Origin: Undaria pinnatifida
Taxonomy: Eukaryota > Sar > Phaeophyceae > Laminariales > Alariaceae
Direction of reading: 5' to 3'
NCBI GenBank assembly: GCA_012845835.1
Contig: JABAKD010000019.1
Span: 1,411,501 to 1,475,500 of the forward strand
Length of the DNA: 64,000 bases
Numbering within the stretch: position 1 is the first letter of the stretch; every line of letters begins with the position of its first letter. The position numbers were made by a program, and so were the translations under genes. The notes under the pieces were generated by a model. It saw only the letters and a program-made list of their open reading frames with translations. It did no database searches and was not told the DNA's origin. Positions 34,721 through 46,743 of the stretch are shown here, one piece after another.

Positions 34721-35125
34721 TCAACGCCTAGAAGTTGTGCTCCTGAATGCTTTACACAAACAGTAACGTACCGAAAGTGCAGGTACATCCCTCTCTACCG
34801 CATCTAGGCAAAGCTCCTCCCCAAAATGAGCAAGCATCGGGTTTACGAACACCATTACCGTTTGCAGAACCTCCTCTCCATTTTTGAACATTCCATCGAA
34901 CACTTTAGGTCTCATTGATGCTGCTGTGCCCGTGCTGGCACATGCTGTGGGATGCTCGGGTGATTGAACTGCGCTCCCCCTGGGCTGGTCTCCCTGGTTG
35001 TGGGGTCGTTCTTCATCCCTCCGAGCAGCTTCCTCGCGTCTAACCGCCAATACAGCAGCATCGAACTCCTCATGGAGACGACGGCGCTCTTCTTCTGGGA
35101 GACTCGCTCCGATATTGGGGTCCAT
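34721..35125 (-). CDS. hypothetical charged coiled-coil protein
   Basis: The frame is 134 residues, starting at an ATG at 35125. Residues 8-45 are Glu/Arg/Ala-rich (LPEEERRRLHEEFDAAVLAV) and likely helical or coiled coil. A Gly/Pro/Ser-rich linker follows, then a more ordered block with PKVFDGMFKNGEEVLQ. It lies just downstream of twin-hairpin family copy C on the same strand, like the charged C-terminal text of copy B. It could be the rest of that family gene or a Gag-like N-terminus. I recognise no domain. Confidence 0.35.
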   Translation of the reverse strand: MDPNIGASLPEEERRRLHEEFDAAVLAVRREEAARRDEERPHNQGDQPRGSAVQSPEHPTACASTGTAASMRPKVFDGMFKNGEEVLQTVMVFVNPMLAHFGEELCLDAVERDVPALSVRYCLCKAFRSTTSRR

Positions 35126-35219
35126 TTCCCTAGCCCCTAGCACCGGTTATCTAGTCGTAAGATCTTGCTAGCATGATCGATGAACCCAGGTGTTAAGGGC
35201 ACGAGCTGGCTCGCGGAGA

Positions 35220-35463
35220 CAGTAGTCACGTTATCCGGAGAGCCATCGAGCTGGGGAGAGAAAATAAGTGTAGAGTTTTGAAGTGCGGCTGTGGGGCTTG
35301 TCCTCCCCAGCCATGTGGTGGCACCAATCGTGAAGGATTAGACGCCACATATAATGTATTTTCTCGGGGAACCAACCTGGTTCCGCCGCATCTCCCAAGA
35401 TGCGTTACGGTTTCACAAACCACAATTAATATCCCAATCAGGCTTTGATAAAAGCACAAACCA
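35220..35463 (-). pseudogene. twin-hairpin family member, copy C
   Basis: On the minus strand the upstream block, the twin hairpin (35368-35403) and part of the protein start match copies A and B. In-frame stops and deletions break the protein. The satellite array begins at its upstream edge. Confidence 0.65.
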
Positions 35464-35464
35464 A

Positions 35465-38400
35465 CAGGCCGTTGGATCTTAAAGTATCCAAAAATAGATA
35501 CCGAATCCAAAACCCACAGACGGAAAAAAAAGACCGTAACCCACATTACCATACTTAAGACCAGTGAAAAATCTCTCCTCCTCGCCGGCCAGACCAAATG
35601 ACCCACGAATAGGCGGCCAAAGATCCTCTCCAAACAGGCTTAGAACAGCAGGTCCACGAACTCCCCCGATCTCAAAACCACTACAGCTAGGTACAATGAA
35701 CCTATGCACAGGCACTACCCCATCTCATATCATTATATTTCATCCCGGACCATTCATACCCAACGGTTACGGTTCCAACAAAATGGCGGTTACGGCTGTT
35801 GCATCTCAAGGTATCCAAAAATAGACACGGAATCTAAAATCTACTGACGGTATAAAAATACGGTATCCCACATTCCATACTTAAGATATGTGAAAACTCT
35901 CACCTCCTCGCCGGCCAGACAAAATGACCCACGCACCGACGCCCTCCGTACACACTTGGAACAGCAGGTCCACGAACTCCCCCGACCCCAAAACCACTAC
36001 ACCTAGGTACAACGAATCTACACACACCCACTTCTCCATCTTATGTCACACCATTTCATCCCGGACCGTTCATACCCAATGATTTTGTTCCCAACAAATA
36101 AACGGTTATGGCTGTTGGATCTTAAGCTATTCTAACATAGATACCGATTCTATAGTCTACTGACGGTAAAAAAAGACCGAACACCACATAACATGGTTAA
36201 GAATATTGAAAAATCCAACACCCTCGCCGGCAAACTCACGTACCAACGGCCAATGATCCTCTTCGAACACAGTTAGAACAGCAGGTCCACGAACTCTCCC
36301 GACTACACCTCGGTATAACGAACCTATATCAACCCACTACCCCATCTCATATTATACCATTTCATCCCCGACCATTCATACCCAATGGTTACGGTTACAA
36401 CAAAACGACGGTTACGGCTGTTGGACGTCAAGGTATCCAAAAATAGGTACCGAATACAAATCCACAGACGGTAGAAAAAGACCTTATCCCACGTACCATA
36501 CTTATTCACGAGTGAAAGATCCCACCTCCTCGCCGGCCAGACGAAACGACCCACGTACCGACGGACAACGATCCTCTCCCAACACACTTAGAACAGCAGG
36601 TGCACGAACTCTCCGGACCCCGAACCACTACATCTCGGTACAACAAACCTACATAAACCCACTAACCCTTCTCATATAATACGACACCATTTCATCCCGG
36701 ACCATTCATACCCAATGGTTACGGTTCCAAAAAAATGACGGTTGCGGCGGTTGGATATCAAGGTATCCAAAAATAGACCCCGAATCTAAATTACAGACAT
36801 GGTAAGAAAAGACCATATCCCACATACCATACTTAGAACAAGTAAAAAAAGCACCTCCTTGCGGCCCAGACCAAATGACACACATACATGCCGACGGCCA
36901 ACGATCCTCTCCGAAAACATTTCGAACTGCAGGTACACGTACTCCATCGACTCCAAAACCACGACACCTAGGTTCAACGAACCTACATAAACACAGCACC
37001 CCATATCATATTATACCTTTTTGTCCCTCGCCATTCATGATCAATGCGTACGGTTTCAACAATATGACGGCTACGGCCGTTGGATCTCAAGCCAACCAAA
37101 ACTAGAATATCAAATCGAAAATCCACACAAGGTAAGGAAAGACCGTATCCCACATACCAAACTTAGAACAAGTAAAAAATCTCACCTTCTGACCGCCCAG
37201 ACCAAATGACCCACTTGTCGACGGCCGACGATCCTCCCCGAAAACACTTAGAACAGAAGGTACACGAACTCCCCAGGCCCCAAACCCACGACACCTACTT
37301 GGAGTTACATCGAACCGACATACACACAGTACCCCATATCATATAATAGCATTTCGTCCCGGACCATTCATACCCAATGGGCACGGTTCCAACAAAATGA
37401 CGGTTACGGCGGTTGGATCTCGAGAAATCCAAAAATAAGATACCGTATCCAACGTCCACTCACGGTGAGAAAATACCGTACCCACATACCACGCTTAGAA
37501 TAAGTGAAAAATCTCACCTCCTTGCCGCCCAGACCAAATGACACACTTGCCGACAGCCAACGATCCTCTCCAAAAAACTTAGAACAACAGGTACACGAGC
37601 TCTCCAGACCCCAAAACCACGACACCTAGGTACAACGACCCAAAATTCACACAGTACCCAATCTCATATGATACCGTTTCGTCCCGCACCATTCATAGGC
37701 AATGGGTTTTGTTTAAAAAAAAAACTTTGACGGCGGTTGGATCTCAAGGTATCCAAAACTATGATACCGAATCCAAAATCCACACAGGTAAGAAAGTACC
37801 GTATCCCACATACCATACTTAACAAGTGGGAAATCTCACCCCCTCGCCGTCCAGACCAAATCACACATTTGCCGACGGCCAACGGTCCTCTCCGAAAACA
37901 TTTAGAACAGCAAGTCCACGAACTACCTCGACCCCAAAACCACGACATCTAGGTACCACGAACCTACATAAACACAGTACCCCATCTCATGTCAATCCAT
38001 TTCGTGCCGGACCATTCATATCCAATGGGTACTGTTCCAATAAGATGACGGATACGGCGGTTGGGAATCAAGGTATCCAAAACTATGATACAGTGTCCAA
38101 AATTTACACGCGGTAACCAACGACGGTATCCCACACACTATATCTAGAACAAGAAGAAAATCTCACCTCTTTGCCGCCCAAACCAAATGACCCACTTGCC
38201 GACGGCCAATGATCGTCTCCGATAACACTTAGAACAGCAGGTACAGGAACTCCCTCGATCCCATAACCACGTCACCTAGGTACAACGAATCTATATACAC
38301 ACAGTACCCAATCTCATATCATACCATTTCAACTATCGAAAACTATGATACCGTGTCCAAAATCCACACGCGGTAACCAACGACGGTATCCCACACGCTA

Positions 38401-40349
38401 GACTATACCTAGAACAAGTAAAAAATCTCACCTCTTGCCGCCCAAATCCAATGACCCACTTGCCGACGGCCAACGATCCTCTCCGAAAACACTTAGAACA
38501 TCAGGTACACGAACTCCCTTGACCCCAAAACCACGTCACCTAGGTACAACGAACCTACATACACACAGTACCCAATCTCATATCATACCTTTTCGTCCGG
38601 GACCATTCATACGCAATGGGTACTGCTCCAATAAAAAGACGGCGACGGCGGTGGGATTTCAAGGTGTCCAAATCTATGATGCCGAATCCAAAATCCACAC
38701 ACGGTGAAAAATATCATATCTCACGTAACATACTTGGAACTAGCTATAAATATCACCTCCTTCCCACCAAGATAAAATAATCCACTTGCCGACCGCCAAC
38801 AATCCTCTCTGAAAACACTTTGAACAGAAGGTACACGAATTCTCCAGACCCCAAAACCACGACACCTACTTGGAGTTAAAACGAACATACATACACACAG
38901 TACCCCCTCTCATATCTATCCATTTCGTCGCGGATCATTCATACGCAATGGGTACGGTTCAAACAAAACGATAGCTACGGCGGTTGGAACTCAACGTATC
39001 CAAAAATAAGATACCGTATCCAAAATCCAAAGCGGTAAGAGAAGACCGTGTCCCATATACCATACTTGGAACAAGTAAAGAATGTCACCTCCTCGCCGCC
39101 CAGACTAAATGACCCACTTGCCGACGGCCGACGATCCTCTCCGAAAAGACTTCGAGCTGAAGGTACACGAACTCCCTCGACCCCAAAACCACGAGACCTA
39201 GGTACCACGAATTTACATACACACAGTACCCAATCTCATATCAGACCATTTCGTCCCGCACCATTCATACCCAATTCGTACAGTTTCAACAAAATGAAGG
39301 TTACAGCTATCTCAAGGTATCCAAAACTATGATACCGAATCCAAAATCCACACACGGTAAGAAAGTACCGCATCCCACATATCATACTTAAAACAAGTGA
39401 AAAATGTCACCTTCTCGCCGTCCAGACCAAATGACCCACTTGCCGACGGCCAACGATCCTCTCCGAAAACACTTTGAACAGAAGGTACACCAACTCCACC
39501 GACGTAAAAACCACGACACCTAGGTACAACGAACTTACATACACACAGTATCCCATCTCATATAATGCTATTTTGTCCCGCACTATTCACACCCAATACG
39601 TACTGTTTCAACAACATGACGGTTACGCCCGTTGGATCTCAAGCCATCCAAAACTATGATACCGAGTCCAAAATCCACACACGGTGAGAAAAAAACCGCG
39701 TCTCACATAACATACTTGAAACAAGTGAATCATCTTACCTCCTTGTCGCCCAGACCAAATGACCCGCTTGCCGACGGCCAACGATCGAAAACACTTAGAA
39801 CAGCAGGTACACGAACTCCACCGACCCCAAAACCACCACACCTAGGTACAACGAACCTACATACACACAGTACCCCATCTCTTATAATGCCATTTCGTCC
39901 CGCACCATTCACACCCAATGGTACCTGTTCCAACAGAATGGCAGTTACGGCTGTTAGTTATCAAGATATCCAAAAATGAGGTACCGTATCCAAAATCCAC
40001 ACACGGTTAGAATAGACCGTATCCTACATACCATACTTGCAACAAGTGAAAGTCTCACGTCCTCGCCGGCCAAACCAAATCACCGGCGAACCGACGGCCG
40101 ACGATCCTCTCCGATCACACTTAGAACAGCAGGTACACGAAGTCTCTCGACCCCCAAACCACGACACCTACTTGGATGTACAACTAACCTACATACACAC
40201 AATACCGCATCTCATATTCATACCATTTCGTTCCGCACCATTCATGCCCAATGCGTACGGTTTCAACAAAATGACGGTTACGGCAGTTGGATTTCAAGGT
40301 ATCCAAGAATAAGATAAATAATCCAAATTCACACACGGTTCTCACCCGG
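35465..40349. repeat. satellite array, about 15 units of ~325 bp
   Basis: Each unit contains GTATCCAAAA, CCAGACCAAATGACCCAC, GAACAGCAGGTACACGAACT and ACCATTCATACCCAATGG. The last block marks units at about 35749, 36068, 36381, 36702, 37030, 37361, 37689, 38011, 38603, 38933, 39261, 39584, 39905 and 40238, with one truncated unit near 38335. The period is not a multiple of three, so the similar open frames in successive units fall in different frames; this is non-coding satellite. Confidence 0.93.
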
Positions 40350-41582
40350 TACTTTGAGATCGCGCACGCCTCTTCGTGCGGGGATCTGGAGGTGTGGGGA
40401 TCGTACTTACGTCTGAGTCGCACACTGTCCATTCTGATGATCAACGAGGAAACAAGCGTTGCAACGGTCACGGTCGACATGGCAGTGCCAATGGAGCAAA
40501 TGGCTGGTAGAGGGACTCACAGGGTCACTTCGCTTTAACTCTTTCTTCGCTTGAAGGGTAGCATCAATATATAATGGGCGGTTCCTCCATTCCGGGCTAC
40601 TGGATTTCTACCAGAAACCGAAGGCTTTCCCGCAGGGAGATCCTCCATGTCCCAGTCCAGTGAAGCTGATGATGGAGCTTACAAAGCATACCATTTGCTC
40701 ACAGGCAGACACTCCGTGTCACATTGAGCAGGGCAGTCGCCATGCGTCGTATTTCCCTTCCTAGCGCTGCCGCGCTGCAACAGGAGCCGGTTGGTCGTAG
40801 GTCGAGCTCAAGAGGTGGCTTGTAGCCAGGTAATGGTCCAAAAGACCACTAAAGACAGCGTTATGCCCGCAGAAGGGGTACACGGTTTACGGGCAGGTAG
40901 GTTGAGAGTGGGGCTGGAGCAGCGTACACGTATAATGGTGCGCTTTGGCACACACTTGGAGGAAGACAGATGGTATGACATGAATTTGATCTCTTCTGGT
41001 ATCGGTCAGGACAAGCAACCACGAGTCGAAAAAGGTGGATGGCTCACCGAGAGGATTTTCACATTTTCCGGGAGCGATTTCTACCCCGGGGACACCCTTT
41101 CTATTCTTACAACGTGCAGTGAAATTCCAATCCGACGGCTAAATCCCCACTTTACACGATGAACCCTCCTCGTCATACTTGTCCTGTCAGCTATCACGTA
41201 TATCAGAATATCTTTGGCGATTCGCGAGCCCTGGTGTTCGCAGAGCTGCAGCACAAGACTCTTCGGTCAAATCCCATTTTGCCGCCTGTTTCGCTTCGCC
41301 GAACGCCGCAGGGCCCATAGAAGTACATCAGTTTTTCTTCTTTCGTTGCTGCTTCTCCACTGCATGTAACATGGTCCTCCGGGCTCTGTACGCGTTGAGA
41401 CCACAGTACAACAGCAGCCGCGCTGTGGGCTCTATCCTTCGTGGCAACCAAATAACTGCGCTTGTGTGAGCATGTGTATTTTGGTGCCATTCTGTATGTA
41501 CCAGGTTCGTGTGAGTGGTCATCAGCGGACATGCGGCATACATTCCTGGGTTTCTTATTTTTTGGATTTGCATATTATTGAT
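40350..41582 (+). other. mostly non-coding; one plausible short frame
   Basis: A frame from an ATG at 40833 to 41162 (109 residues) reads as ordinary protein-like text (RVEKGGWLTERIF, SDFYPGDTLSIL). A similar-flavoured frame ends at 40538. They may be exons of an unrecognised gene. Nothing else is seen. Confidence 0.3.
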
Positions 41583-41721
41583 CAAGGGCGCACAAAACAA
41601 TTTCGACAACTACGTACCAAAATTTTTTTTCGCCCTCCCAGAGGAGGGGGGGGTACGAAGACCCTATGCCTCCCCATTACGCCACATAATTTCCTATGCA
41701 AACAACCCCCATTCTAAATCC

Positions 41722-41730
41722 TATATAATA
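41722..41730 (+). promoter_or_regulatory. TATA-like element of the C2H2 gene, copy 1
   Basis: TATATAATA lies 135 bp before the exon-1 ATG. The other copy has the same box (about 61579) at 132 bp, which supports function or recent common origin. Confidence 0.5.
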
Positions 41731-41856
41731 AAGGGGCAGGGGGGGTAATATAGAGCAGACACGCAGCCCCCTGGTCGCGCAGCAACAGCCAGCGTACCAG
41801 CTACGCGCAGCGCAGAGCAACGGAGTAAAAGGGAGAGAGCAAGAGAGAGTGTCACA

Positions 41857-42054
41857 ATGAGCACAGCCTCCACGGTGAAGGGACCCCTGCTACAACCCTC
41901 CTTCGACAAGACAGCTTGGCTACAAAGCGTCTGCGGAAAGCCAGCCGATGGCGAGGACTTCATCTGCTGCTGCGGGGCCAACTTCGGTGACGGTTCAGCA
42001 ATGGACGAGGGCCAGGTCATTGAACATGAGTGTTCGGCACAGCACAGAGAGTGA
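41857..42054 (+). CDS. first exon of a Cys-rich/C2H2 gene, copy 1
   Basis: This is a 65-residue frame whose ATG and length are conserved in copy 2 (61711-61908). The middle contains FDKTAWLQS and a Cys-rich motif, DFICCCGANFGDG, followed by HECSAQH, possibly a variant zinc finger. The frame ends at a TGA that overlaps a GTGAGT donor, so it is probably exon 1 of a spliced gene. The zinc-finger exon would be at 45426-45520 and a Gly-rich exon at 45940-46270. Function is unknown; a small zinc-finger DNA-binding protein or transposon accessory protein is the best guess. In this copy the first intron has received a ~2.95-kb insertion. Confidence 0.5.
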   Translation: MSTASTVKGPLLQPSFDKTAWLQSVCGKPADGEDFICCCGANFGDGSAMDEGQVIEHECSAQHRE

Positions 42055-42188
42055 GTGGAGAGGCATGACGGCTGTAGTGTGATATTGGAGGGTATCGTGT
42101 ACCTCGCAGCAGCAGCAGCAGCGGCAAGCACTGGAAAGACAAAACTCTGATTTATCATACGTAAAAGTGCTCACCATCGAGCAGGGTG

Positions 42189-42459
42189 TGTTCGGTAGCT
42201 CCAAGCGGGGTAGGTTCCAAGTCATTATATGACGTCTCCAAACCACAAGGCAGAGGCAAGTCGAGCAGAAAACTCATGCGTGGGACCTCTGAGAAGAGAA
42301 CTCGTGCGTATGACCTCCGAGAAGAATGAGCTCCCAAGCGCGTAGCAGTCTACCATCAAGAACGCCAACCAGGTACTACTGGGCACCAATAATAGTCCAG
42401 AAGCCCGAACCGGCACGAAACTAATACGTAACTGTCATACTGAAAATGCCAAATCGACA
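42189..42459 (-). repeat. LTR (left on plus strand) of the non-autonomous element
   Basis: It is 271 bp and contains two GACCTCNGAGAAGA units. TG...CA ends are present. Confidence 0.75.
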
Positions 42460-44832
42460 CCCTCCCGGATTCTTCACAAGACAGTGACGAATCAATATTT
42501 GACTCAAATCCATCACCGAAAACACCAAAAAATGGGAAGAGGGAACTCATCCCCATGAGCGAAAACCTCTCCCATACTCCAAATTCAACCATTGTAATCA
42601 CAAGAAGAGATTACAACAGCGGCGCCATCAGGGCAAAAACTACTGTGACAGATAAAATGCCAGAGATCGCAAGGTCACCCGGCCAATGGTCTCCCGTTTT
42701 CCCCTTCTACTGCCATAGATACACAGATCATATCGGTAAAGCGATATAGCATAAAGTCTTGTCCGCAAACAAAGAATTTATCTGACGCGAAAAATTAGTC
42801 TACACCCTCCCCGACACAAAGAATATCTGACCATCCACAAGTCATCCCGTTTTTCACTGCAAAACAAATGCTAAACAACTTGCTTGTGAAATAATCAAAT
42901 TCTTAAAATATGTCATACTTCGAATTTCCAAACACGATTGCAACCACCCATCAAGTTTGGAAAATCAACATCGGTAATCCAATGACTGATTGTGACTTCG
43001 CATCCCCACTTATTTGAGAGCAGGATGTCTTGTACTGTACGGTCACAAGGATGCCCCATCCCATTTCATCAACACACGTAGGCAATCACAAACCAGAGAT
43101 ACCAGCAAAACCTAGTAGCCAATGTAATCAATCCTCGCCAACAAGCGTAATTACCCGAAATGTTGGTCATTCGCAAACCACCATAAAACCGAAAATACTC
43201 CCATTTTGACGTTTGTTTGCTATGTCTCCAAATAGTCGAACAAAGAAACAATTAAAATACCGCCACGGTCGATACGAACAGCTCAAGCCCTCTCAGCTAC
43301 GCAAAGTATCCGACCATCGCAAAACAAGCATTCGCAATGATACTGTTGGTAAAACAACCAATCAATCATGAATATGCCCAGTTCTATTTTGCAATCAGTC
43401 AGAAGACTATTGCCAAAACAAAAGATACCCGAAAAATTCAATACAGTCAGTGCCACCATCAATACCATACATCAGCGGTACACCTCTCAATTTGGTGCAC
43501 CTACGTACCCTTTTGTCCAAGTCGTTATTGTATGTATATCAGCTCCACCAGTTCCCTTCTGGTTTCGTCTACACCAGAAAACACTACAAGTTTTTCGGAT
43601 TTACAAAGACTGGTTGATTTGAACATGAAAAACACTTCAAAACTACCAGGCGGAAAGGGCTACGTGTACCGTCCAGAACGAATCTTAGATGGTACTATCT
43701 GCGGGTCTCCACTCTAACCGCAAATATATCGCCTATTATTTAACGGGTCTTCACTCTTGCCGTAATTAAGTAAACGTCATATTCGACCAAAAACAATGCT
43801 TCAATCGAAATGTGAATCCATCGTAAAGATAAATTTACCACTTTGATCAGACCTGTACCCCCCCCCCCGCCCCGGGATGTTGCCGAACCATGAACCTCCG
43901 GCTGGGGAAATAATGAACCGATCTGCTCTCTCCACGACCTCTCCTGCTGCTGCTGTTGCTGCTGCATATCATGGAATGCGTGCGGCCATGCCGCTCGGCT
44001 TGGTGCCAGGACGAAACCCCATCGTCATTTGGTACTGCTGCAGACAGCCCACGATTACCCCACGTCCTTTCCTACCACTGTTACCAGCAGCAGGAAGCAC
44101 GCGGCTATTATGCCGCGCGACTTCGCCCTACCAAATCACTCACCATGGTAGGGTGCACACGGCTGGCGGCCATGCGACTTGTCGCGGAAAAATGCAGATA
44201 ACCCCATACCCGCTGCCTCCACAACCAACCTTCTGAAGTAGAGAGCGCACGGCAAATATGAAACAAAACAAATGCCGCGCGGCTAAACTCCCCCCGCTCG
44301 CAACACACGGCGAGGGTGCCTACGGCTGTACTTCCGCCACACCTGGTAGGGCTTTTCGCTGCTGCTGTAACACCCCTGCCCGCTGTACACGGTGGGGGTG
44401 TCCTAGGTTACGCTATCACCAAGGACTTAAGCTGCTGCTACTCCCTGCCTACGGTCATGCTCCACCGTAGGGCTTACTACTGCTGTAGTACATAGTCTAC
44501 AGCAGCAGTGGCTTCTCCCTGAAAACGACGTCTCCACAAAAACATCATCTCCGGGTCCGAAGACAATTCGCCTATCAAGCTGCTCTCCCTATTCCACCAT
44601 CGAATAATCCCGACGATGGCGGTATAGCATCTCTCCAACGGTGGTTCTTTCCTTCTCCCCACCGGACTCCTCCTTGCGCCTTGCTGCGCGTCAACGGTGA
44701 TCTCGAAAAAGGTTGGCTCTACAAACATGGCCCTTCCTTCCCCACCAAGTTTCGAAGAAAGCACGGCCCTGTTCCAATACTGCTCACCCGTAGACCCCTC
44801 ATGAAGCTAGACCGAATTGGTTCGCTCTAGAG

Positions 44833-45140
44833 TGTTCGTTAGCTCCAAGCGGGGTAGGTTTCAAGTCATTGTATTACGTCTCCCAACCACAAGGTAGAGG
44901 CAGGTCGAGCAGGGAACTCATGCGCCCGTGAGACCTCTGAGAAGAGAACTCGTGCGCAAGACCTCCGAGAAGAGAACTCGTGCGTAAGACCTCCGAGAAG
45001 AGTGAGCTCCCGAGCGAGAACGCGTAGCAGTCTGCCATCAAAAACGCCAACCAGGTACTAGGTCTACCAGGTACTGGGCACCAATAATAGTCCAGAAGCC
45101 CGAACCGGCACGAAACTGATACGTAAATTCCAAATCCACA
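44833..45140 (-). repeat. LTR (right on plus strand) of the non-autonomous element
   Basis: It is 308 bp, with three copies of the 27-bp GACCTCCGAGAAGAGAACTC unit and an extra 13-bp duplication of CCAGGTACTAGGT-like text. This explains its greater length. Confidence 0.75.
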
Positions 45141-45425
45141 GTGTGTCGTGCTGCCTCGTCCCCAATAACCGACAGCATCAGCAGTAGCAGAAGCTTAGCC
45201 TTGGCAGCAGCAGCAGCAGCAGCCTAGCCTTGGCAGCAACAGCAGAGCAGCAATACCAGGAACCGTAGCCGCATGATCAAAATCGCCAAAAAAAATAACG
45301 CACGAAATGCGAACCAACTAAGTTACTCCGCGTCCCTGTTGGTCCCTGCACGCCTTGCGCATGCGTGCAGAACACTTTTGCCTATCGGAAAAATCGCCGC
45401 GAAGACTAGCAGCGGCAACTGGGTG

Positions 45426-45520
45426 TGCAAGAAGTGCAAGAGCGCGATTTCGGACGCAACGTAGAGCAATTGAGCCGGACCCATGTGGAGACTCACGAAC
45501 AGTCGCTTCAACACAAGTGA
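45426..45520 (+). pseudogene. C2H2 zinc-finger exon, copy 1 (2-base insertion)
   Basis: The bases encode CKKCK, then after two extra bases (AG at about 45440) RDFGRN and THVETHEQ in the next frame. Together they form C-x2-C-x3-F-x5-L-x4-H-x3-H, a classical zinc finger. Copy 2 lacks the two bases and keeps one frame but has Tyr in place of the last His. Each copy is thus defective in a different way. Confidence 0.6.
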
Positions 45521-45587
45521 GGACTTGTGAGGACAGCAGTTGTTGCATTCGCTAGCACAAGCAGTTTCGATAAAAAAAATGGCAAAC

Positions 45588-45652
45588 GTCAGCTGTGAGT
45601 ACGACCGACTGAATGGTTGAACCTCAACTTTGCAAGCTGCGTGGTACATTAG
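45588..45652 (+). repeat. ~60-bp core motif inside the C2H2 gene, copy 1
   Basis: It reads GTCAGCTGTGAGTACGACCG through CAACTTTGCAAGCTGCGTGG. It is the closest match to the pair at 22056-22181 and to 62477. Confidence 0.75.
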
Positions 45653-45674
45653 ATCTATGTTTCATTTATGATAT

Positions 45675-45688
45675 ATAGACTAGACTAT
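45675..45688 (+). repeat. 14-base TAGAC tract inserted in copy 1
   Basis: Copy 1 reads GATAT, then ATAGACTAGACTAT, then GG. Copy 2 reads GATATGG at the same place (about 62560). This is direct evidence that the tract was gained, or lost from copy 2. Confidence 0.8.
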
Positions 45689-45939
45689 GGTGTTCGTGAA
45701 ATATACCTGTTGTTAAAATCCACTGCTTCACAATTTTTCACGGTAGGTAGTTCGCGCGTGTCCAGCAGTTTGGGAACTGCCACGCTGGAGGTATTTTAGT
45801 CGCGCAGTGTATGATAATGCGAACCTTGTCGATGTGTGTATGATGTGAAAAGCATGAGCAAATTCGATTTTCTTTCCACGGCTGATCAATTGCTATTGCT
45901 CATGTCGCATATTGCATGTCGACCGACGTGTGTCAACAG

Positions 45940-46270
45940 GGGTGCTGGTGCCGCGGCGGCGGTGGGGAGCGGCCACACATTGCTGAGTTTTTCAAACCGA
46001 AGAGCGCCACGGACGGCGCGAAGGAGTCGCCGGTGATGATGGACAGTAGTAGCGGCGGGGGCGCAAGCGGTGATGCTGACGTGGTGGCGACGGGAGTTGT
46101 GAGCAGGGGTGAGGGTGGTGCGGGCGCAGGCAGCTTCGCTGACGTGGTTATGACGGGAGTAAAGTGAGCAATGGTGAGGGTGGCGCGGGCGCGGGTAGTT
46201 TCGCTGACGTGGTTGCGACGGGAGTTGTGAATGGGCTTGAGGATTGTGAGGGCGCGGGCATCGATATGGG
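45940..46270 (+). pseudogene. Gly-rich exon of the C2H2 gene with tandem units, copy 1
   Basis: After an AACAG acceptor the frame reads CWCRGGGGERPHIAEFFKPK, shared in part with copy 2 at 62812. The IAEFF stretch looks like a PCNA-binding (PIP-box) motif but lacks the usual Gln. A GAGGAGAGSFADVV-encoding unit of 63-65 bp repeats at 46089, 46152 and 46217, whereas copy 2 has one complete unit. A stop falls in the second unit, so the frame is broken or spliced. Confidence 0.4.
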
Positions 46271-46423
46271 TTGTGTTTTCTCCGACGCTGCAAACGGGAG
46301 TGGTCCCGCCGATAGGACGCTTGTCCGCACGCTCCCATCTACTGCACGAGGTTACGTCCGGCTGTCCGGCAGCATGTTCTCCGACACTACCGATCAACTC
46401 TCCATGGTATTGGCAACCAGGGG

Positions 46424-46743
46424 GTGTCGTGGGAGGCTCGGATAAACCTGAACCGCGTGTCTCTCCACGCGATGCCAACTGCCCCCCGCGGCATCTTGAG
46501 CCCAGGCTATGCGGGAACGGTGGAACAACCAGGAGGCACGTGCGCGCCGTGTTTGGACATCAAGGGCACGAAGGCTTACAGGGTTTCGTGCCTGAGCGCG
46601 GCGCTTGCCCACCATTGATTATTTCTGACCACGTTGACCACTTTGCATTGATGCAAGGGTTTACATACCTAAACAAACCTAAAGTACAGTTTGACATCCC
46701 GCGCTCTTGCGATACTGACTTGCTTGCCAAGCTTCTTTGTTAA
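46424..46743 (+). other. possible coding fragment downstream of copy 1
   Basis: Two overlapping frames together read protein-like text: RVSLHAMPTAPRGILSPGYA and CAPCLDIKGTKAYR in one, DHVDHFALMQGFTYLNK in the next. They imply a frameshift near 46605. It may be the 3' end of the C2H2 gene, which is absent from copy 2. No domain is recognised. Confidence 0.3.

Larger units (their letters stand above)
42189..45140 (-). mobile_element. 2.95-kb non-autonomous LTR-type element nested in the C2H2 repeat
   Basis: Direct repeats at 42189-42459 and 44833-45140 start TGTTCG and end ACA. They differ by substitutions, a ~15-bp gap and the copy number of a 27-bp internal repeat. The uninterrupted copy at 62040 shows the empty site. 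The flanks GGGTG and GTGTG correspond to a 5-bp target duplication of GTGTG with one change. On the minus strand CCGGGAGGG abuts the far LTR like a polypurine tract, so I place the element on that strand. I see no protein domain in the ~2.4-kb interior and no obvious primer-binding site. It resembles LARD- or TRIM-type elements. Confidence 0.8.
41583..46385 (+). repeat. C2H2-gene repeat, copy 1 (interrupted)
   Basis: It aligns with 61440-63185 from the shared GGGCGCAC...CCAGAGGAGGGGGGG start to the GTCCGGCAGC-like end. The alignment is broken only by the LTR-type insertion at 42189-45140. Promoter, exon 1, the zinc-finger exon and the Gly-rich exon are all present in both copies. Confidence 0.85.

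Noticed and set aside
35465-40349. Repeated 60-120 codon frames with similar peptides
   Set aside because: They lie in ~325-bp satellite units whose length is not a multiple of three; similarity follows the DNA repeat, not a protein.
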